A stretch of 64,000 nt of DNA, taken from JAVKFF01 sp040226215. GTDB lineage: Bacteria > Pseudomonadota > Alphaproteobacteria > DSM-16000 > Inquilinaceae. A program made the translations under genes and the position numbers. The notes under the pieces were generated by a model that was not told where the DNA came from, did no database searches, and worked only from the letters and a program-made list of their open reading frames with translations. The stretch lies in assembly GCA_040226215.1 (NCBI GenBank), contig JAVKFF010000231.1, forward strand, positions 1-64,000, written 5' to 3'. Shown here piece by piece: positions 17,675-25,794 of this stretch; the stretch's first letter is position 1; the number at the start of each line of letters is the position of its first letter.

Positions 17675-17694
17675 AAACTAACGGCTGTTAGTTT
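17675..17694. promoter_or_regulatory. Operator site 2: 20-bp palindrome before the SDR operon
   Basis: AAACTAAC-GGCT-GTTAGTTT is a perfect inverted repeat with 8-bp arms and matches the block B consensus (AACTAACAGCCGTTAGTTT on the other strand). It lies 5 bp after the acyl-CoA dehydrogenase stop and is followed by more T residues, so it could also act as a weak intrinsic terminator. Position and match to the other five sites favour an operator for the seven-gene operon that starts at 17760. Confidence 0.6.
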
Positions 17695-17759
17695 TTTCTT
17701 GCCAGCATTCCAGCGGCGGTGCGATAGTCGGTCGAACGCACTTGCACAGGATATGGCGA

Positions 17760-18605
17760 ATGTTTCGGCGCGGCCTGCTGAAGGAGAAGCGGATCTTGGT
17801 CACCGGTGGAGGTTCCGGCCTCGGCAAGGTGATGGCCGAAAGATTTGCGGGTCTCGGTGCCGAGGTCGTCATATGCGGTCGGCGGCGTGAGGTTCTGGAA
17901 ACGGCGGTTCAGGACATCGGCGCGAAGGCGGCGGATGGGGGCAGCGCCTCCTTCATTCAGCTGGATATCCGCGACCCGGAAGCGGTCGAAGCGCGATTCG
18001 ATGAGTTGTTTGCCACGCGGCCGCTAGACGCGCTTGTCAACAATGCGGCGGGAAATTTCCTCGCGCGCACGGAGAAGCTGTCTCATCGCGCTCTGGATGC
18101 CGTGCTGCAGATCGTCGTTCACGGGACGCTCTACTGCACCCATGCCTGCGGGCGGCGCTGGATCGCCAACGGGCAGGGCGGCGCCGTCGTCAGCATTCTG
18201 GCCAGCTACGCCCATCACGGCTCGCCCTATGTCGTTCCGTCCGCCATCGGCAAGGCCGCGGTGAAGGCGATGACCCGCAGCCTCGCCATCGAGTGGGGAA
18301 AGTACGGCATCCGCCTGAACGCGCTGACCCCGGGCCAGTTTCCGACGCCCGGCGCGACGGAGAAGATCTACCCCGTACCGGGCTTCGTCGATCAGATCGT
18401 CGCCGACAATCCGCTTCGGCGGGCGGGCGAGATGTCCGAGCTCGGCAATGCCGCCGCCTTCCTGCTCGCCGATGAGGTGGCCTTCATCAATGGCGAGGAA
18501 CTGGTGATCGACGGAGGCCGATGGCTGCAATGGGCCTCGGTGTTCGGCAGGCTTCTTGATATGGAGGAAGAGCGATGGCAGGCGGTGGAGCAGACCCGAC
18601 GCTAG
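17760..18605 (+). CDS. SDR family oxidoreductase, 2,4-dienoyl-CoA reductase-like
   Basis: NAD(P)H enzyme of 281 aa from ATG 17760 (an upstream TTG at 17742 is less likely). Rossmann motif is TGGGSGLGK and NNAAG is at 94-98. In place of the usual YxxxK it has PSAIGK with Ser161 and Lys165; loss of that Tyr together with the VVPSA context and the EWGKYGIRLN segment is the hallmark of mammalian-type 2,4-dienoyl-CoA reductases. It would reduce dienoyl-CoA intermediates left by double bonds in the substrate. The stop overlaps the next gene by 31 bp. First gene of an operon running to 24574. Confidence 0.82.
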   Translation: MFRRGLLKEKRILVTGGGSGLGKVMAERFAGLGAEVVICGRRREVLETAVQDIGAKAADGGSASFIQLDIRDPEAVEARFDELFATRPLDALVNNAAGNFLARTEKLSHRALDAVLQIVVHGTLYCTHACGRRWIANGQGGAVVSILASYAHHGSPYVVPSAIGKAAVKAMTRSLAIEWGKYGIRLNALTPGQFPTPGATEKIYPVPGFVDQIVADNPLRRAGEMSELGNAAAFLLADEVAFINGEELVIDGGRWLQWASVFGRLLDMEEERWQAVEQTRR

Positions 18606-19690
18606 GTCCGCCACTGCAGGGCGTCCGGGTGCTCGACTTCACCGAGAACCTGCCTGGGCCATTTGCAGGCATGATTCTCGCCCAGTTGGGCGCGACGGTC
18701 GTCAAGATTGAAAGGCCTGGCGGTGATCCGATGCGGGGTCGCCGGCCGGGTGGCTTCGCAGCGATCAATCAAGGCAAGCGATCGCTGACGATCGACCTTA
18801 AAGACCCTGCGGGTCAGAAACGGGCCCTCCGGATCGCGGCGCAAGCAGACGTGCTGATGCAGTCCTTTCGGCCCGGGGTCATGGCCAGGCTCGGGCTTGG
18901 TTACGATCGGGTGAGGGAGGAGAACCCGGGGATCATCTATCTCTCGATGTCGTCCTATGGCAGTTCGGGGCCCCTCAGCACGCGGGCCGGGCATGACCAG
19001 GACGTCGCGGCGCTGGCCGGGCTGGTTTCACTGTGTGGTCGGCCGGGAAGCGATCCTTCGTACCATGTCGGTATTCCCACATCGGACAATGCGACCACTC
19101 TGTACGCCGTGATCGCAATTCTCGGCGCGCTACTTCAGCGCCGTCAGCCGTCCCGGGGCGGGCAGCATCTCGATCTGGCCATGGCGGACGCCCTGCTCGC
19201 CGCCATGACACCGCGCTTCGGCGATCTGCATGACCGACCGGAACTCGACCGGCGCGACTTCGTGCGTCCGGGATCCGGCGTCTATCGCTGCGATGACGGG
19301 ACGTACCTGGCGGTCGCGGCGGTCGAGCAGCACTATTGGACGCGGCTGATGAAGGCCCTGGTGCTGACCGAGATCGAGGATCTGTGGTCGGCGGGATGGC
19401 AAGAGCGGATGGGGGCGTTTGAGCGCATCGACCGCGCACTGGACGGACGCTTCAGGCAGGAGAGCCGGTCATACTGGCTGAAACTGCTGGACGATGCCGG
19501 CATTCCCGCCTCGCCGGTCCAGACCTTGCCCGAGGTCGTGCGCCATGAACATTTTTTGGCCCGCGGCAGCTTCGCAGATCAGCCATTCATCTCCCCCCGT
19601 TTCCCGGTCCGGCTGGAAGGCATTTCCGATATCGCCGAAACGGCCCGGCCTTCCGGCTCGTCACTGACCGGGAAGGAGGAGGCGTGGTGA
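18575..19690 (+). CDS. CaiB/BaiF family (class III) CoA-transferase 1
   Basis: CoA-transferase of 371 aa. The N-terminal VLDFTENLPGPFAG, QLGATVVKIERPGGDP and the acceptor Asp171 in GIPTSDNA are the class III landmarks. It moves CoA from a donor acyl-CoA to a free acid, or can act as a racemase in the AMACR branch of the family. It is slightly shorter than the paralogues at 24571 and 29226 and the least similar of the three (no SVTGT segment). It overlaps both neighbours, supporting translational coupling within the operon. Confidence 0.9.
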   Translation: MAGGGADPTLGPPLQGVRVLDFTENLPGPFAGMILAQLGATVVKIERPGGDPMRGRRPGGFAAINQGKRSLTIDLKDPAGQKRALRIAAQADVLMQSFRPGVMARLGLGYDRVREENPGIIYLSMSSYGSSGPLSTRAGHDQDVAALAGLVSLCGRPGSDPSYHVGIPTSDNATTLYAVIAILGALLQRRQPSRGGQHLDLAMADALLAAMTPRFGDLHDRPELDRRDFVRPGSGVYRCDDGTYLAVAAVEQHYWTRLMKALVLTEIEDLWSAGWQERMGAFERIDRALDGRFRQESRSYWLKLLDDAGIPASPVQTLPEVVRHEHFLARGSFADQPFISPRFPVRLEGISDIAETARPSGSSLTGKEEAW

Positions 19691-20859
19691 CCGCGCCCGC
19701 CGCCCCGGCAGTCGACGAGGAGACCTTCCAGCTGATGCTGCAGTCGGTCCGCCGCCTTGTGGACGAGCAGCTCATTCCCGCGGAAGTCGAAGTCGAGGAG
19801 ACGGATGCGATCCCGCCACGTCTCGTGGAGGCAATGAAGCAGATCGGTCTCTTCGGGATTGCGGTGCCGGTCGCGTTTGGCGGGCTCGGCCTGAACATGG
19901 CGGAGGAAGTGGATGTCGTACTCGAGCTCTGCCGCGCTTCGATCGTCTTCCGCTCGCTCATCGGCACGACCAACGGCGTTGCGGGAAAAAGCATCATCTT
20001 CGACGGCACCCAGGCGCAGAAGGAGGCCTATCTCCCGCCGGCTGCGCGCGGTGACTTGATCATCTCGTTCTGCCTGACCGAAGCCGATGCCGGGTCGGAC
20101 GCCGCCTCGTTGCGGACTACCGCCAGGCGGTCCGGGACGGGGTGGGTGCTGAACGGGACCAAACGCTTCACGACAAACGCGCCGGAGGCCGGCCTCTTCG
20201 TCGTGATGGCGAGAACCGGGGAGGCTGCGAGTCGCGCCCGTGGGATCTCCTGCTTCCTGGTCGAAGCCGGGACGCCGGGGATAACAGTCGGTCCGCCGCA
20301 GAAGAAAATGGGGCAGCGCGGAGCGCACACCGCCGACGTCATTTTCGAGGACTGTCTCGTCCCCGGAACCGCGCTACTCGGCGGCAAGGAGGGGCAGGGC
20401 TTCATCACCGCGATGAAGGTGCTCGATGAAGCCCGTCTGCACATGGCGGCCGTTTCCGTGGGGCTGTCGCGCCGCCTGATCGATGACGCGGTCCGGTATG
20501 CCCTCGACAGGCAGCAGTTCGGACAACGGATCGCGGACTTTCAGCTCATCAAGGCGCTGCTCGCCGACAGCGAGGCAGACTATCTGGCGGCGCTGTCCAT
20601 GACACGGGCGACCGCGATGGACCGCGTTCGGGGCCGAGGCGTCACCAAGGCCGCCTCCTGCTGCAAATATTTCGCGACAGAGGCGGTCTGGCGGATCGCG
20701 GATCGGGCGCTCCAGATCCATGGCGGTTATGGCTACACCGCCGAGTATTCCGTGGAGCGCCTGATGCGGGATGCCCGCCTGCTAAGGCTTTACGAGGGCA
20801 CCTCGCAGATCCAGCAGCTGGTGATCGCGCGCGAACTAATGAAGGAGTTCGACCGATGA
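19684..20859 (+). CDS. Acyl-CoA dehydrogenase 2
   Basis: ACAD-family flavoenzyme of 391 aa from a GTG that overlaps the preceding stop. FCLTEADAGSDAASLRT forms the FAD/substrate loop, RQQFGQRIADFQ the C-terminal domain signature, and Glu371 in YEGTSQIQQ is the expected catalytic base. It is a close paralogue of the enzyme at 16515, so the pair may handle successive chain-shortened intermediates or form a heteromer as in some steroid-type dehydrogenases; the latter is only a possibility. The stop overlaps the next ATG by four bases. Confidence 0.93.
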   Translation: MVTAPAAPAVDEETFQLMLQSVRRLVDEQLIPAEVEVEETDAIPPRLVEAMKQIGLFGIAVPVAFGGLGLNMAEEVDVVLELCRASIVFRSLIGTTNGVAGKSIIFDGTQAQKEAYLPPAARGDLIISFCLTEADAGSDAASLRTTARRSGTGWVLNGTKRFTTNAPEAGLFVVMARTGEAASRARGISCFLVEAGTPGITVGPPQKKMGQRGAHTADVIFEDCLVPGTALLGGKEGQGFITAMKVLDEARLHMAAVSVGLSRRLIDDAVRYALDRQQFGQRIADFQLIKALLADSEADYLAALSMTRATAMDRVRGRGVTKAASCCKYFATEAVWRIADRALQIHGGYGYTAEYSVERLMRDARLLRLYEGTSQIQQLVIARELMKEFDR

Positions 20860-21665
20860 GTCGAGACGGCGACGCAGCCATTCTGCTGGAGCGCGACGGC
20901 GCGGTTCAGACGCTGACCCTGAACCGTCCCGAATCCCGAAACGCCCTGACCGGTGGACTGAAGGAGGAACTGCGCGACCGGCTGCACGAGGTGGAACGCG
21001 ACGACGAGATCAGGGCGGTGGTCATCCGAGGCGCCGGCAAGTCGTTCATGGCAGGTGGAGACGTCAAGTTCTTCGACAAGCTCAAGCACGAGCCACCAGA
21101 GATCATCCGCCGGACCTTTCTGCAGAGGATTCACGATCTCCACCCGATACTGTTCGCGATCCGGCGCATGCCGAAGCCCGTTATCGCCTCCGTTCATCAC
21201 GCAGCCGCCGGCTTCGGCACCAGTCTCGTGGCGGCATGCGACATGGCGATCGCCAGTGACGATGCCTTCTTCGTCATGTCCTACATCCATCTCGGTGTCA
21301 GTCCGGACGGCGGCGGATCCTTCTTTCTTCCACGCGCCGTCGGTGCGCGGCGCGCCTTCGAGATGGCGGCGCTTGGCGAGCGGTGGGACGCCGCGCGCGC
21401 GGCGGAGGCGGGCCTGATCAACCGTGTGGTCCCGGTCGCGGACCTGGAGGCGGAAACCCGCCGCCTGGCGCATAGGCTGGCGAGCGGCCCGACGCGCGCC
21501 TATGCCTCGCTCAAGCGCCTGATGGATGCAGCACCCTCTGCGCAGCTTGCAGCCCAGATGCAGGCGGAGGCTGAGGCGTTCGCCGAGTGTGCGACGACCG
21601 AGGATTTCAAGGAGGGCGTCGGCGCCTTCAACGACCGCCGTACACCCGTCTTCAAGGGGCGCTGA
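20856..21665 (+). CDS. Enoyl-CoA hydratase/isomerase family protein
   Basis: Crotonase-fold protein of 269 aa. Motifs include VQTLTLNRPESRNAL, the CoA-binding AGKSFMAGGDV loop, HHAAAGFGTSLVAACDMAIA and YIHLGVSPDGGGSFFLPR. One of the two usual catalytic Glu positions (GGGxE) reads GFGTSL and the second is replaced near LGVSPDGG, so a plain hydratase mechanism is doubtful and an isomerase or other crotonase activity is possible. It sits in the operon by an ATGA overlap and precedes the IpdB-like subunit by two bases. Confidence 0.85.
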   Translation: MSRDGDAAILLERDGAVQTLTLNRPESRNALTGGLKEELRDRLHEVERDDEIRAVVIRGAGKSFMAGGDVKFFDKLKHEPPEIIRRTFLQRIHDLHPILFAIRRMPKPVIASVHHAAAGFGTSLVAACDMAIASDDAFFVMSYIHLGVSPDGGGSFFLPRAVGARRAFEMAALGERWDAARAAEAGLINRVVPVADLEAETRRLAHRLASGPTRAYASLKRLMDAAPSAQLAAQMQAEAEAFAECATTEDFKEGVGAFNDRRTPVFKGR

Positions 21666-21667
21666 CG

Positions 21668-22474
21668 ATGGAACCGGCGTCGCTCGGCGAGGAACTGGCC
21701 ATCGTCCTCTCACGCGAACTGCGGGACGGGGAACGAGCCATCATCGGCACCGCCTCTGACATCCAGGTCGGCGCGGCCAATCTCGCCCGCAAGCTCCATG
21801 CGCCGGGTCTGTGGTGGGTCTCGGGGCCGGGGGGAATGGTCAATCCGTCGGAGCCGGTCATCCGCTCCACGATGGCATTCGAGAACACCGCCAGCGCCGA
21901 GGCGATGCTGGAACTCTCCTATATGATCGATTTCATCGACTGGCGGCCTCACTTCTTCGATTTCGCCATTCTGGGCGCGATGCAGGTCGACCGCTTCGGC
22001 AACATCAACACCGTATGCATCGGCGATCATGCCAGACCGCGCGTGCGGGGGCCGGGGATCGTCGGCATCAGCGCTCTCTGCGGTCTCTCGCGCCGCTTCT
22101 ACATCCTGCTCACACGCCACGACCGTCGTGTCTTCGTGCCCCGGGTAGACTTCATCGCCGGTGCCGGACACCTCGAGGGCGGCAGGTCGAGGGCGGAGCG
22201 GGGGCTGCCGGAGGGCGGGCCGGCGCTGGTGATAAGCCCCTTGGGCACCTTCGACTTCCACCCCGAAAGCAAGGCCATGCGTATCCGCACGGTCACGGCA
22301 GGGGTGACCGTCGAGGAAATCCAGGAGCGAACGGGCTTCGAGCTGATTGTCGAGGGCAATCCGCCAAAGACGACACCACTCGCAGAGACCGAACTCGTGA
22401 CGTTGCGGTCGGCTGTGGACCGGACAGGCGTGCTGCGCCGCAAATACCCTGCAATCGCTGCGAAAGGCATCTGA
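21668..22474 (+). CDS. CoA-transferase-fold protein, beta subunit, IpdB-like
   Basis: Beta subunit of a class I CoA-transferase-fold heterodimer, 268 aa from ATG 21668. GIGTASDIQVG-like TASDIQVGAANLAR, SGPGGMVNPSEP and FDFAILGAMQVDRFGNIN are family features. The classical SENG catalytic motif is not evident, as in the steroid ring hydrolase IpdAB, where this fold performs a hydrolytic C-C cleavage instead of CoA transfer. Its alpha partner is not adjacent: an acyl-CoA dehydrogenase separates them and the order is beta then alpha. Activity by family resemblance. Confidence 0.75.
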   Translation: MEPASLGEELAIVLSRELRDGERAIIGTASDIQVGAANLARKLHAPGLWWVSGPGGMVNPSEPVIRSTMAFENTASAEAMLELSYMIDFIDWRPHFFDFAILGAMQVDRFGNINTVCIGDHARPRVRGPGIVGISALCGLSRRFYILLTRHDRRVFVPRVDFIAGAGHLEGGRSRAERGLPEGGPALVISPLGTFDFHPESKAMRIRTVTAGVTVEEIQERTGFELIVEGNPPKTTPLAETELVTLRSAVDRTGVLRRKYPAIAAKGI

Positions 22475-22475
22475 A

Positions 22476-23675
22476 ATGACTGCTGAGATGGCTCCGACCC
22501 CAGGCGACGATGCTCCGTCACAGGCACGCGGACGGTACTCGCTGACGCCGGAGCACGAGGCTCTGCGCGCATCGATCCGCAAGCTGGTGGATCGTCACGT
22601 GCGCCCCATCGCCGAGGAGATCGACGAAACCGATCGCTTCCCGGAGGAACTCGTTCCCATCTTCGGCGATATGGGCCTGCTGCAGATGTGGGTGCCGGAA
22701 GAGTATGGCGGTCCTGGCGGCGACCTGACCTCCGTGTGCATCGCGCGCGAGGAGATCAGCCGCGTGTCGGAAGCCTGCGCGCTGCTTGCGGGACAGAACT
22801 CCATGGGGCTTGTCCTTCCGCTCATCACCTTCGGGACCGAGGAACAGCGACGCACCTACCTGCCGGAGGTGGCGAAGGGTCGAACGCTCACCGCGGTCGC
22901 GATCACCGAGCCGGAAGCCGGGTCGGATGTCGCCGCCATGAAGACGCATGCGCGCCGCGACGGGTCCGACTGGGTCATAAGCGGACAGAAGATCTACATC
23001 ACAATGGGATCGGTCGCCGATTTCATTCTGGTTTTCGCCAGGACAAGTCCAGGCAAGGGCTATGACGGCATCTCCGCCTTCATCGTCGACACATCGCTCA
23101 GGGGATTCCAGCGCGGTCGCGAGGAGCGGAAAATGGGTCTCAAGGGCTGCCCGAACACGCAGCTCTTCTTCGAGGATGTCCGCGTCCCCAAGGAATGCCT
23201 GGTCGGCGAGGAGGGAAAGGGCTTTCGCGGATGCATGCAGATCCTTGACCTGAACCGACCAACCGTTGGCGCATGCTCCGTCGGTCTCGCCGCTGGCGCG
23301 TTCGAGTACGCGCTCGAATTCGCCAAGGAGCGCAAGCAGTTCGGTCGCCGGATCGCGGACTTCCAAGGCATCCAGTTCATGCTCGCCGAGATGGCGACAC
23401 AGATCGAGGCTGCCCGTTGCCTGGTCTACGAGGTCGCGCGGGCAGGCGACAGTGGAGAACGCGGCGATTTCGGGGCCCGCGCCTCGATGGCCAAGATGTT
23501 CGCCAGCGACGTCGCCATGAAGGTCACAACCGACGCACTGCAGGTTCTCGGAGGTGCCGGCTACATGAAGGACCACCCGTTAGAACGCTTCATGCGCGAC
23601 GCCAAGATCAACCAGATCTTCGAAGGCACCAACCAGATCCAGCGCCTGATCATCGCGCGGCATCTGGTTACTTGA
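22476..23675 (+). CDS. Acyl-CoA dehydrogenase 3
   Basis: ACAD of 399 aa, of the more typical beta-oxidation type. AITEPEAGSDVAAMKT, KIYITMGSVADF and RKQFGRRIADFQGIQFMLAEMA are present; catalytic Glu383 is in FEGTNQIQR. It differs clearly from dehydrogenases 1 and 2, which form their own pair. An N-terminal extension of about 25 residues precedes the first helix. It is inserted between the beta and alpha IpdAB-like genes, with 1 and 8 bp gaps, so all three are co-expressed. Confidence 0.94.
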   Translation: MTAEMAPTPGDDAPSQARGRYSLTPEHEALRASIRKLVDRHVRPIAEEIDETDRFPEELVPIFGDMGLLQMWVPEEYGGPGGDLTSVCIAREEISRVSEACALLAGQNSMGLVLPLITFGTEEQRRTYLPEVAKGRTLTAVAITEPEAGSDVAAMKTHARRDGSDWVISGQKIYITMGSVADFILVFARTSPGKGYDGISAFIVDTSLRGFQRGREERKMGLKGCPNTQLFFEDVRVPKECLVGEEGKGFRGCMQILDLNRPTVGACSVGLAAGAFEYALEFAKERKQFGRRIADFQGIQFMLAEMATQIEAARCLVYEVARAGDSGERGDFGARASMAKMFASDVAMKVTTDALQVLGGAGYMKDHPLERFMRDAKINQIFEGTNQIQRLIIARHLVT

Positions 23676-23683
23676 GCGCTACC

Positions 23684-24574
23684 ATGGCTCGTCCGATCCC
23701 AACCTTCATCAGCGACGACGAGGCGGCGGCGCTTGTGCCCGATGGCGCCGTGATCGCGCTCGGCGGCTGGGTGTTTCATCAGCAGCCGATGTCGCTGGTT
23801 CGTGCCCTTGTCCGTCGATCCGCGCGTCATCTCACGCTCATTCCGGCTCCCGGCTCGATCGCGCCCGATCTGCTGATCGGGGCCGGTTGCGCCAGCGCGC
23901 TCCAGGTCATGTTCATCAGTTTCGAGGAACTCGGTATGGCGCCGCATTTCCGCCGTGCGGCCGAGGCTGCCAGTATCGCGATCACCGAAATCGACGGCCC
24001 GGCTTTCGCCGGTGGTCTTCGCGCGGCCGCATCGGGGCTGCCGTGGATGCCGATCCCGGATCTCGGAACCGACCTTCCCCGGGTCAGCCCGCAGGTCTAC
24101 CGCCGGCTCGACGACGGTTCGGGACTGCTCTCTGTGCCTGCCATTGTACCCGATATTGCCCTTCTCCATGCTCAGCAGGCCGATGAGCAAGGCAATATCC
24201 AGTATTTCGGGGGGACGGCCTTCGATATCCTGATCGCGCAGGCCGCCCGCACGACGATTGTGTCGGTCGATCGGGTCGTCAGTTCGTGGGAGGCGGCCCA
24301 AGCCACGCACCTGACCCGGCTGCCTCGCGCCTTCGTGGACCATGTCGTTGCCGCGCCCTTCGGCGCGCACCCGACCTCGAGCGCGGGGCTGTATCGGGCG
24401 GACGAGGATGCGCTGTCCGCATACTGTCGCGAAGCAGCCAGTGCGGATGATCCGCGTGAGCAGACCCTGGCCTGGGCGGGGTCGTCGGCAGATGACTATA
24501 CCGACCGGATACCGGGGGCCAGGCTGGCGGCGCTGACCCAGCGCGACGGTATCGAACGGACGGTCTCCGCCTAG
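23684..24574 (+). CDS. CoA-transferase-fold protein, alpha subunit, IpdA-like
   Basis: Alpha subunit, 296 aa from ATG 23684, 8 bp after the dehydrogenase stop. GAVIALGGWVFHQQPM and the glutaconate-CoA-transferase-like segments are present. Glu81 in FISFEELGMAP falls where I recall IpdA's active-site Glu (Glu105 in M. tuberculosis). PDIALLHAQQADEQGNIQYFGG is a shared alpha-subunit motif. With the beta subunit it may open a ring or cleave a beta-diketone-like CoA ester. Last gene of the operon; its stop overlaps that of the convergent CaiB gene. Confidence 0.76.
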   Translation: MARPIPTFISDDEAAALVPDGAVIALGGWVFHQQPMSLVRALVRRSARHLTLIPAPGSIAPDLLIGAGCASALQVMFISFEELGMAPHFRRAAEAASIAITEIDGPAFAGGLRAAASGLPWMPIPDLGTDLPRVSPQVYRRLDDGSGLLSVPAIVPDIALLHAQQADEQGNIQYFGGTAFDILIAQAARTTIVSVDRVVSSWEAAQATHLTRLPRAFVDHVVAAPFGAHPTSSAGLYRADEDALSAYCREAASADDPREQTLAWAGSSADDYTDRIPGARLAALTQRDGIERTVSA

Positions 24575-25785
24575 GCGACGACGGCAGCATCCCTGAGCCT
24601 GGTGATGGACTCCGGCGGCAGGCCGAGTTCGCCCAGGATTTCGTCTGTATGTTCCCCCAGCCGCGGTGGCGGCGATGAAGGGCGAGGCGGAAGCCCGTCA
24701 ACGGCGAAGGGCGCGCTCAGAATGTTCAACGGATGCGCGACCCCGTCGACCGTCATCTCGTGGAACAGGGGACGCTCGACCAGTTGCGGGTGTTCGAGCG
24801 CTTCCGGCACCGTGCGCACCGCAGCTGCAGGGACGCCTGCATCCCCGAGCATCCGTTCCCAGTCCCGCGCGTCTCGCTGGAGGAACGCATCGGCGAACTG
24901 CCCCGCGATGGCGCTGCGATCGATATTGTTGGGATCGAATTCGACCGTGGTCGCTTCCGCGACCAGATCGGGTCTCTCGATGGCCGAACAGAGCTGGCGC
25001 AGCTGTTCGCGGGTGTTGGCCGCGACCATCAGCGTGCCGTCTCGGGTCTTGAACAGGCCGGAGCCGGGACTTCCGGAGAGCGCCCGATTGCCGGTCGACC
25101 TTGGCTGACGTCCCGTCGCCAGGGCGCCCGATGTGACCACGTTCATCGAGAACAGGGCTGTGTGAAACATGCTGACGTCGAGCCACCGTCCACGGCCGGT
25201 CACGGCCCGGTTCGCGAGGGCGGAAACGCAGGCGAATGCCGCCCCCTGACCGGAGACGAAGTCGACCACTGGAAAACCGGCCTTGAGTGGACCCGTTTCC
25301 TCGGTTCCCGTGACGCTCATCATGCCGGCAGCGCCCTGCATGATGTGGTCATAGGCCGCGACGCCGCGATACGGTCCGACCTGACCGTAACCCGATATCG
25401 AGCAGTAGATGAGGCCTGGATTGACTGCGCTCAGATCCCCATAGCCGAGGCCAAGACGGTCCATGCTCCCGGCCTTGCCGTTCTCGATGAGGATCGCGGC
25501 TCCCTTGGCCAGGGTTCGGGCGATGGCGTTGCCTTCGGGCTTGCCGATGTCGAGCGCGATCGATCGCTTGCCGGCGTTCGCGTAGAGGAACGATGTGCCC
25601 ATCGCCTGGGCCTTCAACTCCGGGTCGACGCCACTGTTGCGCACCGGATCGCCCGACGGTGGGCGCTCGATCTTGATCACATCAGCGCCGAGAAGCGCGA
25701 GCAGATAGCCGCAAAGCGGACCGGTGATGTTGGTCCCGAACTCGATGACCCTGACGCCGCCGAGCAGTGAATCGGGTGACGTCAT
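24571..25785 (-). CDS. CaiB/BaiF family CoA-transferase 2
   Basis: Class III CoA-transferase of 404 aa, with GVRVIEFGTNITGPLCG, LLGADVIKIERP, SVTGTEETGPLKAGFPVVD and acceptor Asp175. It is closer to paralogue 3 (29226) than to paralogue 1. Third gene of a minus-strand operon after the DUF1214 protein and the ADP-forming acyl-CoA synthetase (gap of 9 bp), so it probably completes substrate activation by exchanging CoA between product and incoming acid. Converges with the IpdA-like gene, sharing four bases. Confidence 0.9.
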   Translation of the reverse strand: MTSPDSLLGGVRVIEFGTNITGPLCGYLLALLGADVIKIERPPSGDPVRNSGVDPELKAQAMGTSFLYANAGKRSIALDIGKPEGNAIARTLAKGAAILIENGKAGSMDRLGLGYGDLSAVNPGLIYCSISGYGQVGPYRGVAAYDHIMQGAAGMMSVTGTEETGPLKAGFPVVDFVSGQGAAFACVSALANRAVTGRGRWLDVSMFHTALFSMNVVTSGALATGRQPRSTGNRALSGSPGSGLFKTRDGTLMVAANTREQLRQLCSAIERPDLVAEATTVEFDPNNIDRSAIAGQFADAFLQRDARDWERMLGDAGVPAAAVRTVPEALEHPQLVERPLFHEMTVDGVAHPLNILSAPFAVDGLPPRPSSPPPRLGEHTDEILGELGLPPESITRLRDAAVVA

Positions 25786-25794
25786 CGGTATCGC

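Noticed and set aside
17675..17694. Palindrome read purely as a terminator of the acyl-CoA dehydrogenase gene
   Set aside because: The arms are AT-rich and weak, and the sequence matches five other promoter-located sites; an operator is the better reading, though a secondary terminator role remains possible.
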